A DNA stretch of 6,874 nucleotides from Candidatus Faecivivens stercoripullorum (GTDB lineage: Bacteria; Bacillota; Clostridia; Oscillospirales; Ruminococcaceae). A model generated the notes under the pieces. The model made no database searches. It had not been told where the DNA came from and worked only from the letters and a program-made list of their open reading frames with translations. Position numbers and translations under genes: made by a program. The stretch's first letter is position 1. Each line of letters opens with the position of its first letter. Shown piece by piece: positions 1 to 6,091 of the stretch. Location: contig DVLW01000074.1 in the NCBI GenBank assembly GCA_018715285.1, forward strand, positions 1 through 6,874, given 5' to 3'.

Positions 1-99
1 AGCTATTTTAACACAAAATCATAGAAAGTAAAGTTCTTTTATGTATTTTACCTAGATAAAATTAAACAAAATATTTAGCTGTAAATCGTGCAATTCTTC
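1..99. other. AT-rich non-coding region upstream of the metF promoter
   Basis: No coding region could be supported here on either strand. The stretch is much richer in A and T than the genes that follow. Short A and T runs at about 61-77 lie just upstream of the predicted -35 box, where an UP element would sit. No end of an upstream gene or terminator is recognisable. Confidence 0.6.
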
Positions 100-128
100 T
101 TGAAAAAAAGACGGAAATCAAGTATAAT
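100..128 (+). promoter_or_regulatory. Housekeeping sigma-type promoter for the metF operon
   Basis: A -35 box TTGAAA (100-105) and a perfect -10 box TATAAT (123-128) are separated by exactly 17 bp. Transcription would start at about 135, giving a leader of about 95 nt before the metF ATG. This is the best promoter in the window and probably drives metF, the reactivation gene and metH together. That assignment is an inference from sequence and spacing. Confidence 0.8.
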
Positions 129-162
129 AGAAAAAAGCAAGCTAAAATCAGACATATAAGAC

Positions 163-200
163 GAATTTGACAGAATTTGCGCTGCCAGACACGTCTGTCA
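163..200 (+). promoter_or_regulatory. metF leader repeats: possible operator or leader hairpin
   Basis: Two symmetric elements overlap in the 5' leader. The 7-mer GAATTTG occurs at 163-169 and again at 173-179, a 10-bp period or about one helical turn. TGACAGA (168-174) and TCTGTCA (194-200) form a perfect 7-bp inverted repeat with a 19-nt loop. Inside it CAGAC (186-190) and GTCTG (193-197) could form an alternative short stem. There is no T-run after the stem, so it does not look like an attenuator. A regulatory role is only a guess. Confidence 0.3.
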
Positions 201-211
201 GTCCACCAAAG

Positions 212-218
212 AAAAGGA
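212..218 (+). promoter_or_regulatory. metF ribosome binding site
   Basis: AAAAGGA lies 11 nt before the ATG at 230 and supports that start over an in-frame TTG at 167, which lacks a comparable site and lies inside the leader repeats. Confidence 0.6.
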
Positions 219-229
219 ATGAAGACCAG

Positions 230-1111
230 ATGAAAATACGCGATATCATAAATGCAAGACCTGTTACAATTTCCTGCGAATTGTTTCCGCCCAAAAAGGA
301 CAGCGACTTTGCAGGAGTCCAGCAGGCTGCAAGAAAAATAGCCGGACTGCGCCCGGACTTTATCAGCATCACATATGGCGCCAGCGGCGGCACTTCCAAA
401 AATACAGTTGAGATCGCGTCTATGGTACAGAAAGAGTGCGGCATTACTTCGATTGCTCATCTGACCTGTTATTCCTCGACGCCCGAAGAAGTTGACCGGG
501 TAATTGATAAAATCAAGGAAAATGGAATTGAGAATATTCTCGCACTGCGTGGTGACCCGCCGCGGGATACTTCGGTTCCGATTCCCGGACACTATAACCA
601 TGCTTACGAGCTGATCCGCCAGATCAGACAGAAAGGTGACTTCTGTATCGGCGGTGCCTGCTATCCGGAAGGACATGTCGAATGCGCTAACCGCGACCTG
701 GATTTGGATTATCTGAAAATGAAGGTGGATGAAGGATGCGACTTCCTGACCACCCAGATGTTCTTTGACAATAATATCCTGTATCGTTTCCTGTACCGTG
801 CGCTGGCAAAGGGAATTGACGTGCCGATTCTGGCCGGTATCATGCCGGTAATCAATGCGCGCCAGATTCAGCGTTCTGTACAGCTGTCGGGTACCGAGCT
901 GCCCAACCGTTTCTGCGGTATTATCGACAAGTTCGGTTCTGACCCTGCGGCGATGAAACAGGCGGGTATTGCCTATGCAACTGAACAGATCATCGACCTG
1001 ATTGCCAATGGTGTAAGGGGTATCCATCTGTATACGATGAACCGGCCGGATATTGCCGAAGCAATCTTCCACAACCTGTCGTATATTCTGGGACGTGAAG
1101 AGAATGTTTGA
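230..1111 (+). CDS. metF: 5,10-methylenetetrahydrofolate reductase (MetF)
   Basis: This flavoprotein reduces 5,10-methylene-THF to 5-methyl-THF, the methyl donor used by the MetH encoded two genes downstream. The protein is 293 aa, close to the roughly 296 aa of E. coli MetF, and spans the whole TIM-barrel family. Visible motifs are SCELFPPK (residues 15-22, with E17 at the position of the catalytic Glu), TYGASGGTS (48-56), LRGDPPRD (106-113, with the flavin-site Asp D109), TTQMFFD (174-180, with the folate-contacting Gln Q176), PILAGIMPV (199-207) and GIHLYTMN (264-271). The ATG at 230 gives the usual family N-terminus; an in-frame TTG at 167 would add 21 residues without family character. 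It is the first gene of the operon and its last codons overlap the next gene by 8 nt. No MetV-type partner gene is in view, so the electron donor (NADH, NADPH or other) cannot be told from sequence. Confidence 0.95.
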   Translation: MKIRDIINARPVTISCELFPPKKDSDFAGVQQAARKIAGLRPDFISITYGASGGTSKNTVEIASMVQKECGITSIAHLTCYSSTPEEVDRVIDKIKENGIENILALRGDPPRDTSVPIPGHYNHAYELIRQIRQKGDFCIGGACYPEGHVECANRDLDLDYLKMKVDEGCDFLTTQMFFDNNILYRFLYRALAKGIDVPILAGIMPVINARQIQRSVQLSGTELPNRFCGIIDKFGSDPAAMKQAGIAYATEQIIDLIANGVRGIHLYTMNRPDIAEAIFHNLSYILGREENV

Positions 1112-1751
1112 GAAACTCAGCCGTCGGGAAGTCTGGCGGTACCTTGGATATAAAGGCAGCGAACCGGACGAAACTGTTTGCCAGTTGGTGGAAGAAACAA
1201 TCGAAATGGTGGAGAATGCCGCCGTTCCGAGACAGGTCAGCAGAAGGGTAACCTGCAAAATCCAGCCGGACAACCGGTTATTCCTGGGTTCACTTGAAGT
1301 GACAAGTCAGTCTCTGGCCAAACATCTGCGTGACTGCAACGAAGTTATCCTGTTTGCCGCCACACTGGGCAGCGGCATTGACCGGTTATTGCAGCGGTAT
1401 AACCGGCTCCAGGTCAGCCGGGCAGCGGTATTGCAGGCTGTTTCTGCCGCTGCGGTGGAAGAATGGTGCGACCAGTGCCAGAAACAGTTGGGTGATGGGT
1501 TGGAAGAAGGATTGTATCTGCGTCCCCGGTTCAGTCCGGGATATGGCGACCTGCCGCTGGCATTTCAGCGGCCGCTGCTGGAATCACTGGAAGCCGGGAA
1601 ACGGATTGGTATCGAACTGACCGACACGCTGCTGATGACGCCGACAAAATCTGTTTCGGCTATTATCGGGATCACCAGCGATAAGAAAAGCTGCACGGTC
1701 CATCATTGTGCTGCATGTGCCAAAACAGATTGTCCTTTTCGGAAAGTATAG
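1104..1751 (+). CDS. Stand-alone methionine synthase reactivation protein
   Basis: This 215-aa protein corresponds to the activation domain that is the C-terminus of long MetH proteins such as E. coli MetH. There the domain binds S-adenosylmethionine and helps re-methylate cobalamin that has become oxidised to cob(II)alamin. Seen here are RPRFSPGYGDLPL (residues 140-152), matching the family's R-x-SPGY signature, and MTPTKSVSAIIGI (178-190), matching its SVS-x-I-x-G segment. Residues 24-110 are the less conserved N-terminal part. The last 19 residues hold four cysteines (C197, C202, C205, C210; spacing C-x4-C-x2-C-x4-C) that could bind a metal or Fe-S cluster; E. coli MetH is not known for such a site. 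The start is ATG 1104, overlapping the metF stop by 8 nt, which suggests translational coupling. The next gene is a MetH that lacks exactly this domain, so the two probably act together in the cytoplasm. Function is confident by family; the role of the cysteines is inference. Confidence 0.88.
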   Translation: MFEKLSRREVWRYLGYKGSEPDETVCQLVEETIEMVENAAVPRQVSRRVTCKIQPDNRLFLGSLEVTSQSLAKHLRDCNEVILFAATLGSGIDRLLQRYNRLQVSRAAVLQAVSAAAVEEWCDQCQKQLGDGLEEGLYLRPRFSPGYGDLPLAFQRPLLESLEAGKRIGIELTDTLLMTPTKSVSAIIGITSDKKSCTVHHCAACAKTDCPFRKV

Positions 1752-1756
1752 GAGTG
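1750..1756 (+). promoter_or_regulatory. metH ribosome binding site overlapping the upstream stop
   Basis: AGGAGTG begins inside the TAG stop codon of the reactivation gene (1749-1751) and lies 6 nt before the ATG at 1763. It fixes the metH start and suggests that the two genes are translated in a coupled way. Earlier in-frame starts near 1706 lie inside the preceding gene. Confidence 0.8.
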
Positions 1757-1762
1757 AAACGG

Positions 1763-4156
1763 ATGAACTTTTTTACAGAGCTGGCAGGAAGTCGGATGCT
1801 CTTTTTTGATGGTGGAATGGGAACACTTTTGCAGGATGCCGGTCTGAAACCGGGAGAACTGCCGGAAAGCTGGAATATCACCCATCCGCAGGATATTTTG
1901 TCCATCCATCTGCAATACCTGCAAGCAGGTGCCGATTTTGTTACAACCAATACTTTCGGAGCCAATGCCCTGAAACTGCATGGCAGCTCATATACCGCGC
2001 AGCAGCTGACAACGGCTGGTGTACAGCTGGCACGTCAGGCAGTGCAGCAATCAGGGAAAAAAGCCTGGGTTGCGCTGGATATCGGGCCAACCGGCAAACT
2101 GCTCAAACCGCTGGGAGATCTGGATTTTGAGACAGCGGTTGAGGCTTACAAAGAAATGGTAAAGGCCGGTGTTCAGGCAGGCGCCGACTGCTGTATCATC
2201 GAAACGATGAGCGATACAATAGAAATGAAAGCGGCAGTGCTGGCAGTCAAAGAATGCTGTCAGCTGCCGGTTTTTGTCACGATGGTTTTTGATGAACGCG
2301 GTCGTCTCCTGACCGGTGCGGACATTCCCGCAGCGGTTGCCATGCTGGAAGGACTGGGTGTTGACGCAATCGGTCTTAACTGCGGGTTCGGCCCGGAACA
2401 GATGCTGCCGCTGGTGGACGAGCTGCAAAAATGCTGCTCAACGCCGATACTGGTCAGCCCAAACGCCGGACTTCCGGTCGTCGTCAATGGACAGACGATG
2501 TACAACGTCGCGCCCGACGCATTCGCAAAAGTGATGGCTGAGATTGCGGAAAAAGGTGTCTGGATGGTAGGTGGATGCTGCGGCACTACACCGGCACATA
2601 TTGCGGCAGAGGTCGCTGCATGCCGTAAAATCAGCCCGAAACCGCTCCCGGTTTATCATCGGACGGTGGTTTCATCCGGTTCCTGTGCGGTTGTGATGGG
2701 CGAAAACCCGGTGGTTATTGGGGAACGCATCAATCCGACCGGCAAAAAACGTTTCAAACAGGCGCTTCGGGACGGCGATATCGACTATATTCTGAATGAA
2801 GGTGTCCATCAGCTGGACGCGGGTGCGGATATTCTGGATGTCAACGTCGGTCTGCCGGAAATCGATGAAGCGGATATGATGAAACGGGTGGTCAGCGAAT
2901 TGCAGGGAATTATCGATCTGCCACTGCAAATCGATACCACCAATATGCAGGCAATGGAAGCTGCACTGCGTATCTATAACGGAAAACCGATGATTAACTC
3001 GGTCAACGGCAAACAGGAAGTGATGCGGGAAGTCTTCCCACTGGCGAAAAAATACGGTGGTGTAATCGTTGCGCTGACAATTGACGAAACCGGTATCCCG
3101 GAAACCGCGGAAGGACGGCTCGCAATCGCTGAAAAAATCGTCCGTACTGCGGAAGAAGAATACGGTATTTCCCGCGACAACCTGATCGTCGACGCACTGA
3201 CCATGACCGTCAGCTCCAGTCCGGATGCAGCGGAAGTCACTTTGAAGGCATTGTCGATGATCCGGCAAAAGCTGGGGGTTAAAACGATTCTGGGAGTTTC
3301 CAACGTCTCCTTTGGACTGCCGAGACGGGAAATTATCAACAGTGCGTTCTTCCTGCTGGCATTGCAGGCCGGTCTGGATGCGGCGATTATCAACCCGGCA
3401 AGTGAACCGATGATGCAGTCGCTTTTTGCCTATCGTGTGCTTTCACAAAAGGATGCGCAGTGTACCCAATATATTGAACGGTATTCCCAGACGACAGCCG
3501 CAGCGCCTGCACCTGCCGTTACTGCTGGCAGTATGACGCTGGAAGACGCAGTACGGCGTGGACTAAGGGAAGAAACTGTCCAGCAGACCCGTACAGCCCT
3601 TGAGACGGCTCAGCCTCTGGATATCATCAATGACCGGCTGATTCCCGCACTTGACCTTGTCGGAAAAGGCTTTGAAAAGGGAACAATCTTCCTTCCTCAG
3701 TTGCTGATGAGTGCTGAGGCGGCAGGAGCTGCCTTTGATCTGCTCAAAGAAGTGATGGCAGCTTCCGGTACCGAACAGCAAAAACGCGGAAAAGTTGTCA
3801 TTGCGACAGTCAAGGGTGATATCCACGATATCGGAAAGAATATCGTCCGTGTATTGCTGGACAACTATGGCTTTGAAGTCATCGACCTCGGAAAAGATGT
3901 TCCGCCGGAAGTGGTGGTCGAAACAGTTGTACGTGAAAATGTACGGCTGGTAGGGTTGAGTGCATTGATGACAACAACTGTTCCGTCGATGGAAGAAACC
4001 ATCCGTCAGCTGAGAGCGGCAACCGACTGTAAGGTTATGGTCGGCGGCGCAGTACTAACACAGGAGTATGCTGACCAGATCGGTGCAGATTACTATGCGC
4101 CGGATGCGATGAGTTCGGTGCATTATGCACTGAATGTCCTGTCGCCGGAAGAATAA
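1763..4156 (+). CDS. metH: Cobalamin-dependent methionine synthase, short form without activation domain
   Basis: The enzyme moves the methyl group of 5-methyl-THF to homocysteine through methylcobalamin, making methionine and THF. The protein has 797 aa; E. coli MetH has 1227. Domains in order: homocysteine-binding barrel (about 1-290), with FDGGMGTLLQ (15-24) and the zinc ligands C207 (GLNCGFGP), C272 and C273 (GGCCGTTP); pterin-binding barrel (about 315-570), with GERINPTG (320-327), DAGADILDVNVG (352-363), QIDTTN (389-394) and GVSNVSFGLP (511-520); an Ala/Pro-rich linker (about 577-589); a helical cobalamin cap (about 590-670); and a cobalamin domain (about 676-797) with the base-off ligand motif GDIHDIGKN (D686, H688, G691), LSALMTTT (732-739) and GGAVLT (761-766). 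It ends right after the cobalamin domain, so the activation domain is absent and is supplied by the gene just upstream. All substrate-binding and catalytic signatures are intact. Both metF and this gene probably share the promoter at 100-128. Confidence 0.95.
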   Translation: MNFFTELAGSRMLFFDGGMGTLLQDAGLKPGELPESWNITHPQDILSIHLQYLQAGADFVTTNTFGANALKLHGSSYTAQQLTTAGVQLARQAVQQSGKKAWVALDIGPTGKLLKPLGDLDFETAVEAYKEMVKAGVQAGADCCIIETMSDTIEMKAAVLAVKECCQLPVFVTMVFDERGRLLTGADIPAAVAMLEGLGVDAIGLNCGFGPEQMLPLVDELQKCCSTPILVSPNAGLPVVVNGQTMYNVAPDAFAKVMAEIAEKGVWMVGGCCGTTPAHIAAEVAACRKISPKPLPVYHRTVVSSGSCAVVMGENPVVIGERINPTGKKRFKQALRDGDIDYILNEGVHQLDAGADILDVNVGLPEIDEADMMKRVVSELQGIIDLPLQIDTTNMQAMEAALRIYNGKPMINSVNGKQEVMREVFPLAKKYGGVIVALTIDETGIPETAEGRLAIAEKIVRTAEEEYGISRDNLIVDALTMTVSSSPDAAEVTLKALSMIRQKLGVKTILGVSNVSFGLPRREIINSAFFLLALQAGLDAAIINPASEPMMQSLFAYRVLSQKDAQCTQYIERYSQTTAAAPAPAVTAGSMTLEDAVRRGLREETVQQTRTALETAQPLDIINDRLIPALDLVGKGFEKGTIFLPQLLMSAEAAGAAFDLLKEVMAASGTEQQKRGKVVIATVKGDIHDIGKNIVRVLLDNYGFEVIDLGKDVPPEVVVETVVRENVRLVGLSALMTTTVPSMEETIRQLRAATDCKVMVGGAVLTQEYADQIGADYYAPDAMSSVHYALNVLSPEE

Positions 4157-4169
4157 ACCGAATATGAAT

Positions 4170-4231
4170 AAATGCTTCCTGTCTACAGTCAGGCAAAAGA
4201 ATGATTTTGCGGCTGCGAACAGGGAGCATTT
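4170..4231 (+). terminator. Long imperfect hairpin after metH, probable terminator
   Basis: The outer stem pairs 4170-4182 with 4219-4231: 13 bp with a single G-U wobble (4177 with 4224). Inside it, after a 3x3 internal loop, 4186-4190 pairs with 4211-4215 (one wobble). Then, after a 2-nt bulge, GCAAAA (4193-4198) pairs with TTTTGC (4205-4210) around the hexaloop GAATGA. That is about 24 base pairs in 62 nt, starting 13 nt after the metH stop. An A-run leads into the stem and the 3' arm ends in TTTT (4229-4232), as in an intrinsic terminator, but the U-tract is short and partly inside the stem. It could instead be a palindromic intergenic element or an mRNA 3'-end stabiliser. Confidence 0.55.
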
Positions 4232-4261
4232 TGCTGTCCGGAATAAGATTTGCTGTCGAAA
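4204..4261 (+). repeat. Three imperfect ATTTTGC-type repeats in the metH-pyrK gap
   Basis: Similar blocks start at 4204 (ATTTTGCGGCTGCGAA), 4228 (ATTTTGCTGTCCGGAA) and 4247 (GATTTGCTGTCGAAAA). The 9-mer TTTGCTGTC is exact in the second and third copies (4230-4238 and 4249-4257), 19 bp apart. The first two copies overlap the 3' half of the hairpin at 4170-4231, so part of the similarity may follow from that structure. No function is known; it may be a protein-binding array or chance in a short region. Confidence 0.3.
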
Positions 4262-4264
4262 ACA

Positions 4265-4293
4265 TTGCATTTTAGGGGGATATATGTTAAACT
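4265..4293 (+). promoter_or_regulatory. Candidate promoter for pyrK-pyrD
   Basis: TTGCAT (4265-4270) and TAAACT (4288-4293) are 17 bp apart, and a TG at 4285-4286 gives the TGn of an extended -10 element. Both boxes are weak matches. Transcription would begin near 4300, just before the stem-loop at 4304-4338. A promoter is expected somewhere in this gap if the hairpin after metH terminates transcription. Confidence 0.35.
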
Positions 4294-4303
4294 AAGATAG
4301 GTA

Positions 4304-4338
4304 TCCTGCGCAGAAGTGAATGACCTCTCTGTGCAGGA
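4304..4338 (+). promoter_or_regulatory. Stem-loop in the pyrK leader
   Basis: TCCTGCGCAGA (4304-4314) pairs with TCTGTGCAGGA (4328-4338): 11 bp with one G-U wobble and a 13-nt loop. The loop may pair a little further with small bulges. It is followed by an A-run and then AT-rich sequence, not by a T-run, so it is not an intrinsic terminator. It ends 22 nt before the pyrK ribosome binding site and does not cover it. If the candidate promoter is right, the stem would lie about 4 nt from the transcript's 5' end, where it could protect the mRNA or serve as a regulator's target. Confidence 0.5.
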
Positions 4339-4360
4339 AAAAATATATCTGTTATGATAA

Positions 4361-4367
4361 AAGGAGG
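4361..4367 (+). promoter_or_regulatory. pyrK ribosome binding site
   Basis: AAGGAGG, a full Shine-Dalgarno match, lies 7 nt before the ATG at 4375. It rules out the in-frame ATG at 4354, which lies upstream of this site. Confidence 0.85.
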
Positions 4368-4374
4368 ATTCGTC

Positions 4375-5145
4375 ATGGCTTATATTCAGGACGTTTTTCC
4401 CATTGTCCAGAAAAAAAATCTGGCAAAAAACATATTTGATCTGACCATTTCCTGTCCGCAGATCGCCGCAGAGGCTAATCCCGGACAGTTTGTTCACGTC
4501 AAGGCTCCCGGGTTCCAGCTCAGAAGACCGATTTCCATCTGTGGTATCGACAAGGCAAAGGGAACCATCCGGATTGTATTTGAAATCCGCGGTGAGGGAA
4601 CTGAAAAAATCGCCGGACTCAATCCCGGTGATCTGATTGATATCCTCGGACCTCTTGGTCATGGCTATACCATCCTTCCTCCTGAGTCAAAGGTGGTTGT
4701 CATTGGCGGCGGTATCGGCGTCCCGCCTCTGCTCCAGACTGCGGCTGCTTATGGCGAAAATGCAACGGCAATTATCGGTTTCCGTAACGCTGCGGCAGTT
4801 ATTTTAAAAGAAGATTTTGAGAAGAACGGTGCCCGTGTCATCCTCTGTACCGATGACGGAACCGCTGGTATGCATGGCTTTGTTACGGCTGCACTGCAAA
4901 AGCTGCTGGAAGAAGAAAAACCTGATCTGATTTGTGCCTGCGGTCCGACTCCGATGCTCAAAGGCGTCGCTGCTATGGCTGAGGAAAAGGGAATTGCCTG
5001 CGAAATCTCTCTGGAAGAAAGAATGGCATGTGGCGTCGGTGCCTGCCTTGGATGCGCCTGCAAGACAGTGAAAAACGGTGTGGAAGGCTACTCTCATGTC
5101 TGTAAAGACGGTCCTGTATTCAACAGCAAGGAGGTTCGGTTCTAA
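4375..5145 (+). CDS. pyrK: Dihydroorotate dehydrogenase electron transfer subunit (PyrK)
   Basis: This iron-sulfur flavoprotein carries electrons from the FMN of PyrD through a [2Fe-2S] cluster and FAD to NAD+, so that dihydroorotate oxidation in pyrimidine synthesis is NAD-linked. The 256-aa protein shows a ferredoxin-reductase-type FAD domain (about 1-100, with RRPISI at 50-55), an NAD-binding domain (about 105-210, with VVVIGGGIGVPPLL at 107-120 and CGPTPML at 189-195) and a C-terminal cluster domain with four cysteines, C219, C224, C227 and C243. Their spacing, C-x4-C-x2-C-x15-C, is that of PyrK. An extra cysteine, C229, lies next to the cluster. The length is normal for the family. The stop codon overlaps the pyrD start by one base, as expected for subunits of one complex. 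The gene follows a 218-nt gap with its own leader structure, so it is probably transcribed separately from metH. Confidence 0.95.
   Translation: MAYIQDVFPIVQKKNLAKNIFDLTISCPQIAAEANPGQFVHVKAPGFQLRRPISICGIDKAKGTIRIVFEIRGEGTEKIAGLNPGDLIDILGPLGHGYTILPPESKVVVIGGGIGVPPLLQTAAAYGENATAIIGFRNAAAVILKEDFEKNGARVILCTDDGTAGMHGFVTAALQKLLEEEKPDLICACGPTPMLKGVAAMAEEKGIACEISLEERMACGVGACLGCACKTVKNGVEGYSHVCKDGPVFNSKEVRF
5128..5134 (+). promoter_or_regulatory. pyrD ribosome binding site inside pyrK
   Basis: AAGGAGG lies within the last codons of pyrK, 10 nt before the pyrD ATG at 5145. It supports the start that overlaps the pyrK stop (TAATG) and suggests coupled, balanced translation of the two subunits. Confidence 0.8.
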
Positions 5146-6056
5146 TGGCAGATCTTCGTGTAAATGTTGCCGGTGTTTCCTTTAAAAACCCGGTTATTCC
5201 CGCATCCGGTGCATTCGGCTTTGGCCGGGAATATGAAAAAATGTATCCGCTTTCCCGTCTGGGCGGCATTTCCTGCAAGGGTACAACCCTCAACCTGAAA
5301 GACGGCAATCCGCCGCCTCGTATTGCCGAAACTCCGTCTGGTATGCTTAACTCGGTCGGCCTGCAAAATCCCGGCATCGACCATTTTATTCAGGAAGAAC
5401 TTCCGTACCTGGCACAAAAAGACCTCACCATCATTGCAAACGTTGCCGGTTCTACCGTTGAAGACTGCATCGAAATCGCACAGAAGCTGGAAGGAACCGC
5501 AGTCGATATGATCGAGCTGAACATTTCCTGCCCGAACGTCAAACAGGGCGGCGCTGCTTTCGGCACCAGTCCGGAAATGGCTGCGTCGGTCACCCGCGCA
5601 GTCCGCAGCGCTACAACCAAGCCGCTGATGGTTAAACTCAGCCCGAATGTCACCAGCATTGTCGATATCGCAAAAGCGGTTGAAGCTGAAGGTGCAGACG
5701 CGGTTTCGCTTATCAATACGCTTCTGGGCATGAGAATCGATATCAATACCCGCCGTCCGATTCTCCGCAACAATGTCGGTGGTCTGTCGGGACCCGCAGT
5801 TTTCCCGATTGCTGTCCGGATGGTCTGGCAGGTTGCAAATGCTGTCAAGGTTCCGGTTGTCGGCATGGGTGGTATTGCATCCGGCAAAGATGCAATTGAA
5901 ATGATGATGGCTGGTGCTTCGGCTGTACAGGTTGGCGCGGCTATCTTTGCTGATCCGTACGCACCGATTCATATTATCGATGAGATGAATGCATGGCTGG
6001 ATGAGCACGGCATCGCAAGTGTAAACGACATTGTCGGAACGGTACAGCCCTGGTAA
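5145..6056 (+). CDS. pyrD: Dihydroorotate dehydrogenase class 1B, catalytic subunit (PyrD)
   Basis: PyrD oxidises dihydroorotate to orotate, the fourth step of UMP synthesis, on an FMN-containing TIM barrel; in class 1B it works as a PyrD2-PyrK2 complex in the cytosol. The protein has 303 aa, normal for the class. Motifs are NPVIPASGAFGFG (15-27), NSVGLQNPG (69-77), ELNISCPN (124-131, with C129 as the catalytic base that marks class 1 enzymes, where class 2 has Ser), KLSPN (164-168), GGLSGPA (212-218) and the phosphate-binding region GMGGIASG (240-247). The Cys base together with the adjacent pyrK assigns class 1B rather than the fumarate-linked class 1A. No membrane-anchoring N-terminal extension is present, which also argues against class 2. 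No other pyrimidine gene is in the window. Confidence 0.95.
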   Translation: MADLRVNVAGVSFKNPVIPASGAFGFGREYEKMYPLSRLGGISCKGTTLNLKDGNPPPRIAETPSGMLNSVGLQNPGIDHFIQEELPYLAQKDLTIIANVAGSTVEDCIEIAQKLEGTAVDMIELNISCPNVKQGGAAFGTSPEMAASVTRAVRSATTKPLMVKLSPNVTSIVDIAKAVEAEGADAVSLINTLLGMRIDINTRRPILRNNVGGLSGPAVFPIAVRMVWQVANAVKVPVVGMGGIASGKDAIEMMMAGASAVQVGAAIFADPYAPIHIIDEMNAWLDEHGIASVNDIVGTVQPW

Positions 6057-6091
6057 TCAGGCATTGAAGCAGAAAGGAACTACCTTTATAT

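Noticed and set aside
167..229. An N-terminal extension of MetF from a TTG at 167
   Set aside because: The 21 extra residues do not resemble the family N-terminus, there is no good ribosome binding site before 167, and ATG 230 has one.
129..229. Possible riboswitch in the metF leader
   Set aside because: The leader is only about 95 nt and shows none of the conserved cores of SAM, cobalamin or tetrahydrofolate riboswitches or of T-boxes that I could recognise.
1053..1103. A longer N-terminus for the reactivation protein from a start at 1053
   Set aside because: It would overlap metF by 59 nt. ATG 1104, with an 8-nt overlap, gives a normal-looking N-terminus.
62..1273. A 403-codon open frame on the minus strand opposite metF
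   Set aside because: It lies opposite metF and the start of the reactivation gene, both of which have clear family motifs. Its translation shows no recognisable motif and it runs into the promoter region.
4323..4338. PyrR-like CAGAGAGG sequence near the pyrK leader
   Set aside because: The match is on the minus strand, while PyrR binds the pyr mRNA. The + strand does not show the PyrR loop consensus.
4350..4358. Extended -10 like TGTTATGAT just before the pyrK ribosome binding site
   Set aside because: Transcription would start at about 4365, inside the ribosome binding site, so it is unlikely to drive pyrK. No good -35 box lies 17 bp upstream.
5142..6008. A 288-codon open frame on the minus strand opposite pyrD
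   Set aside because: It is the antisense of pyrD, whose FMN and catalytic motifs are intact. The translation has no family character.
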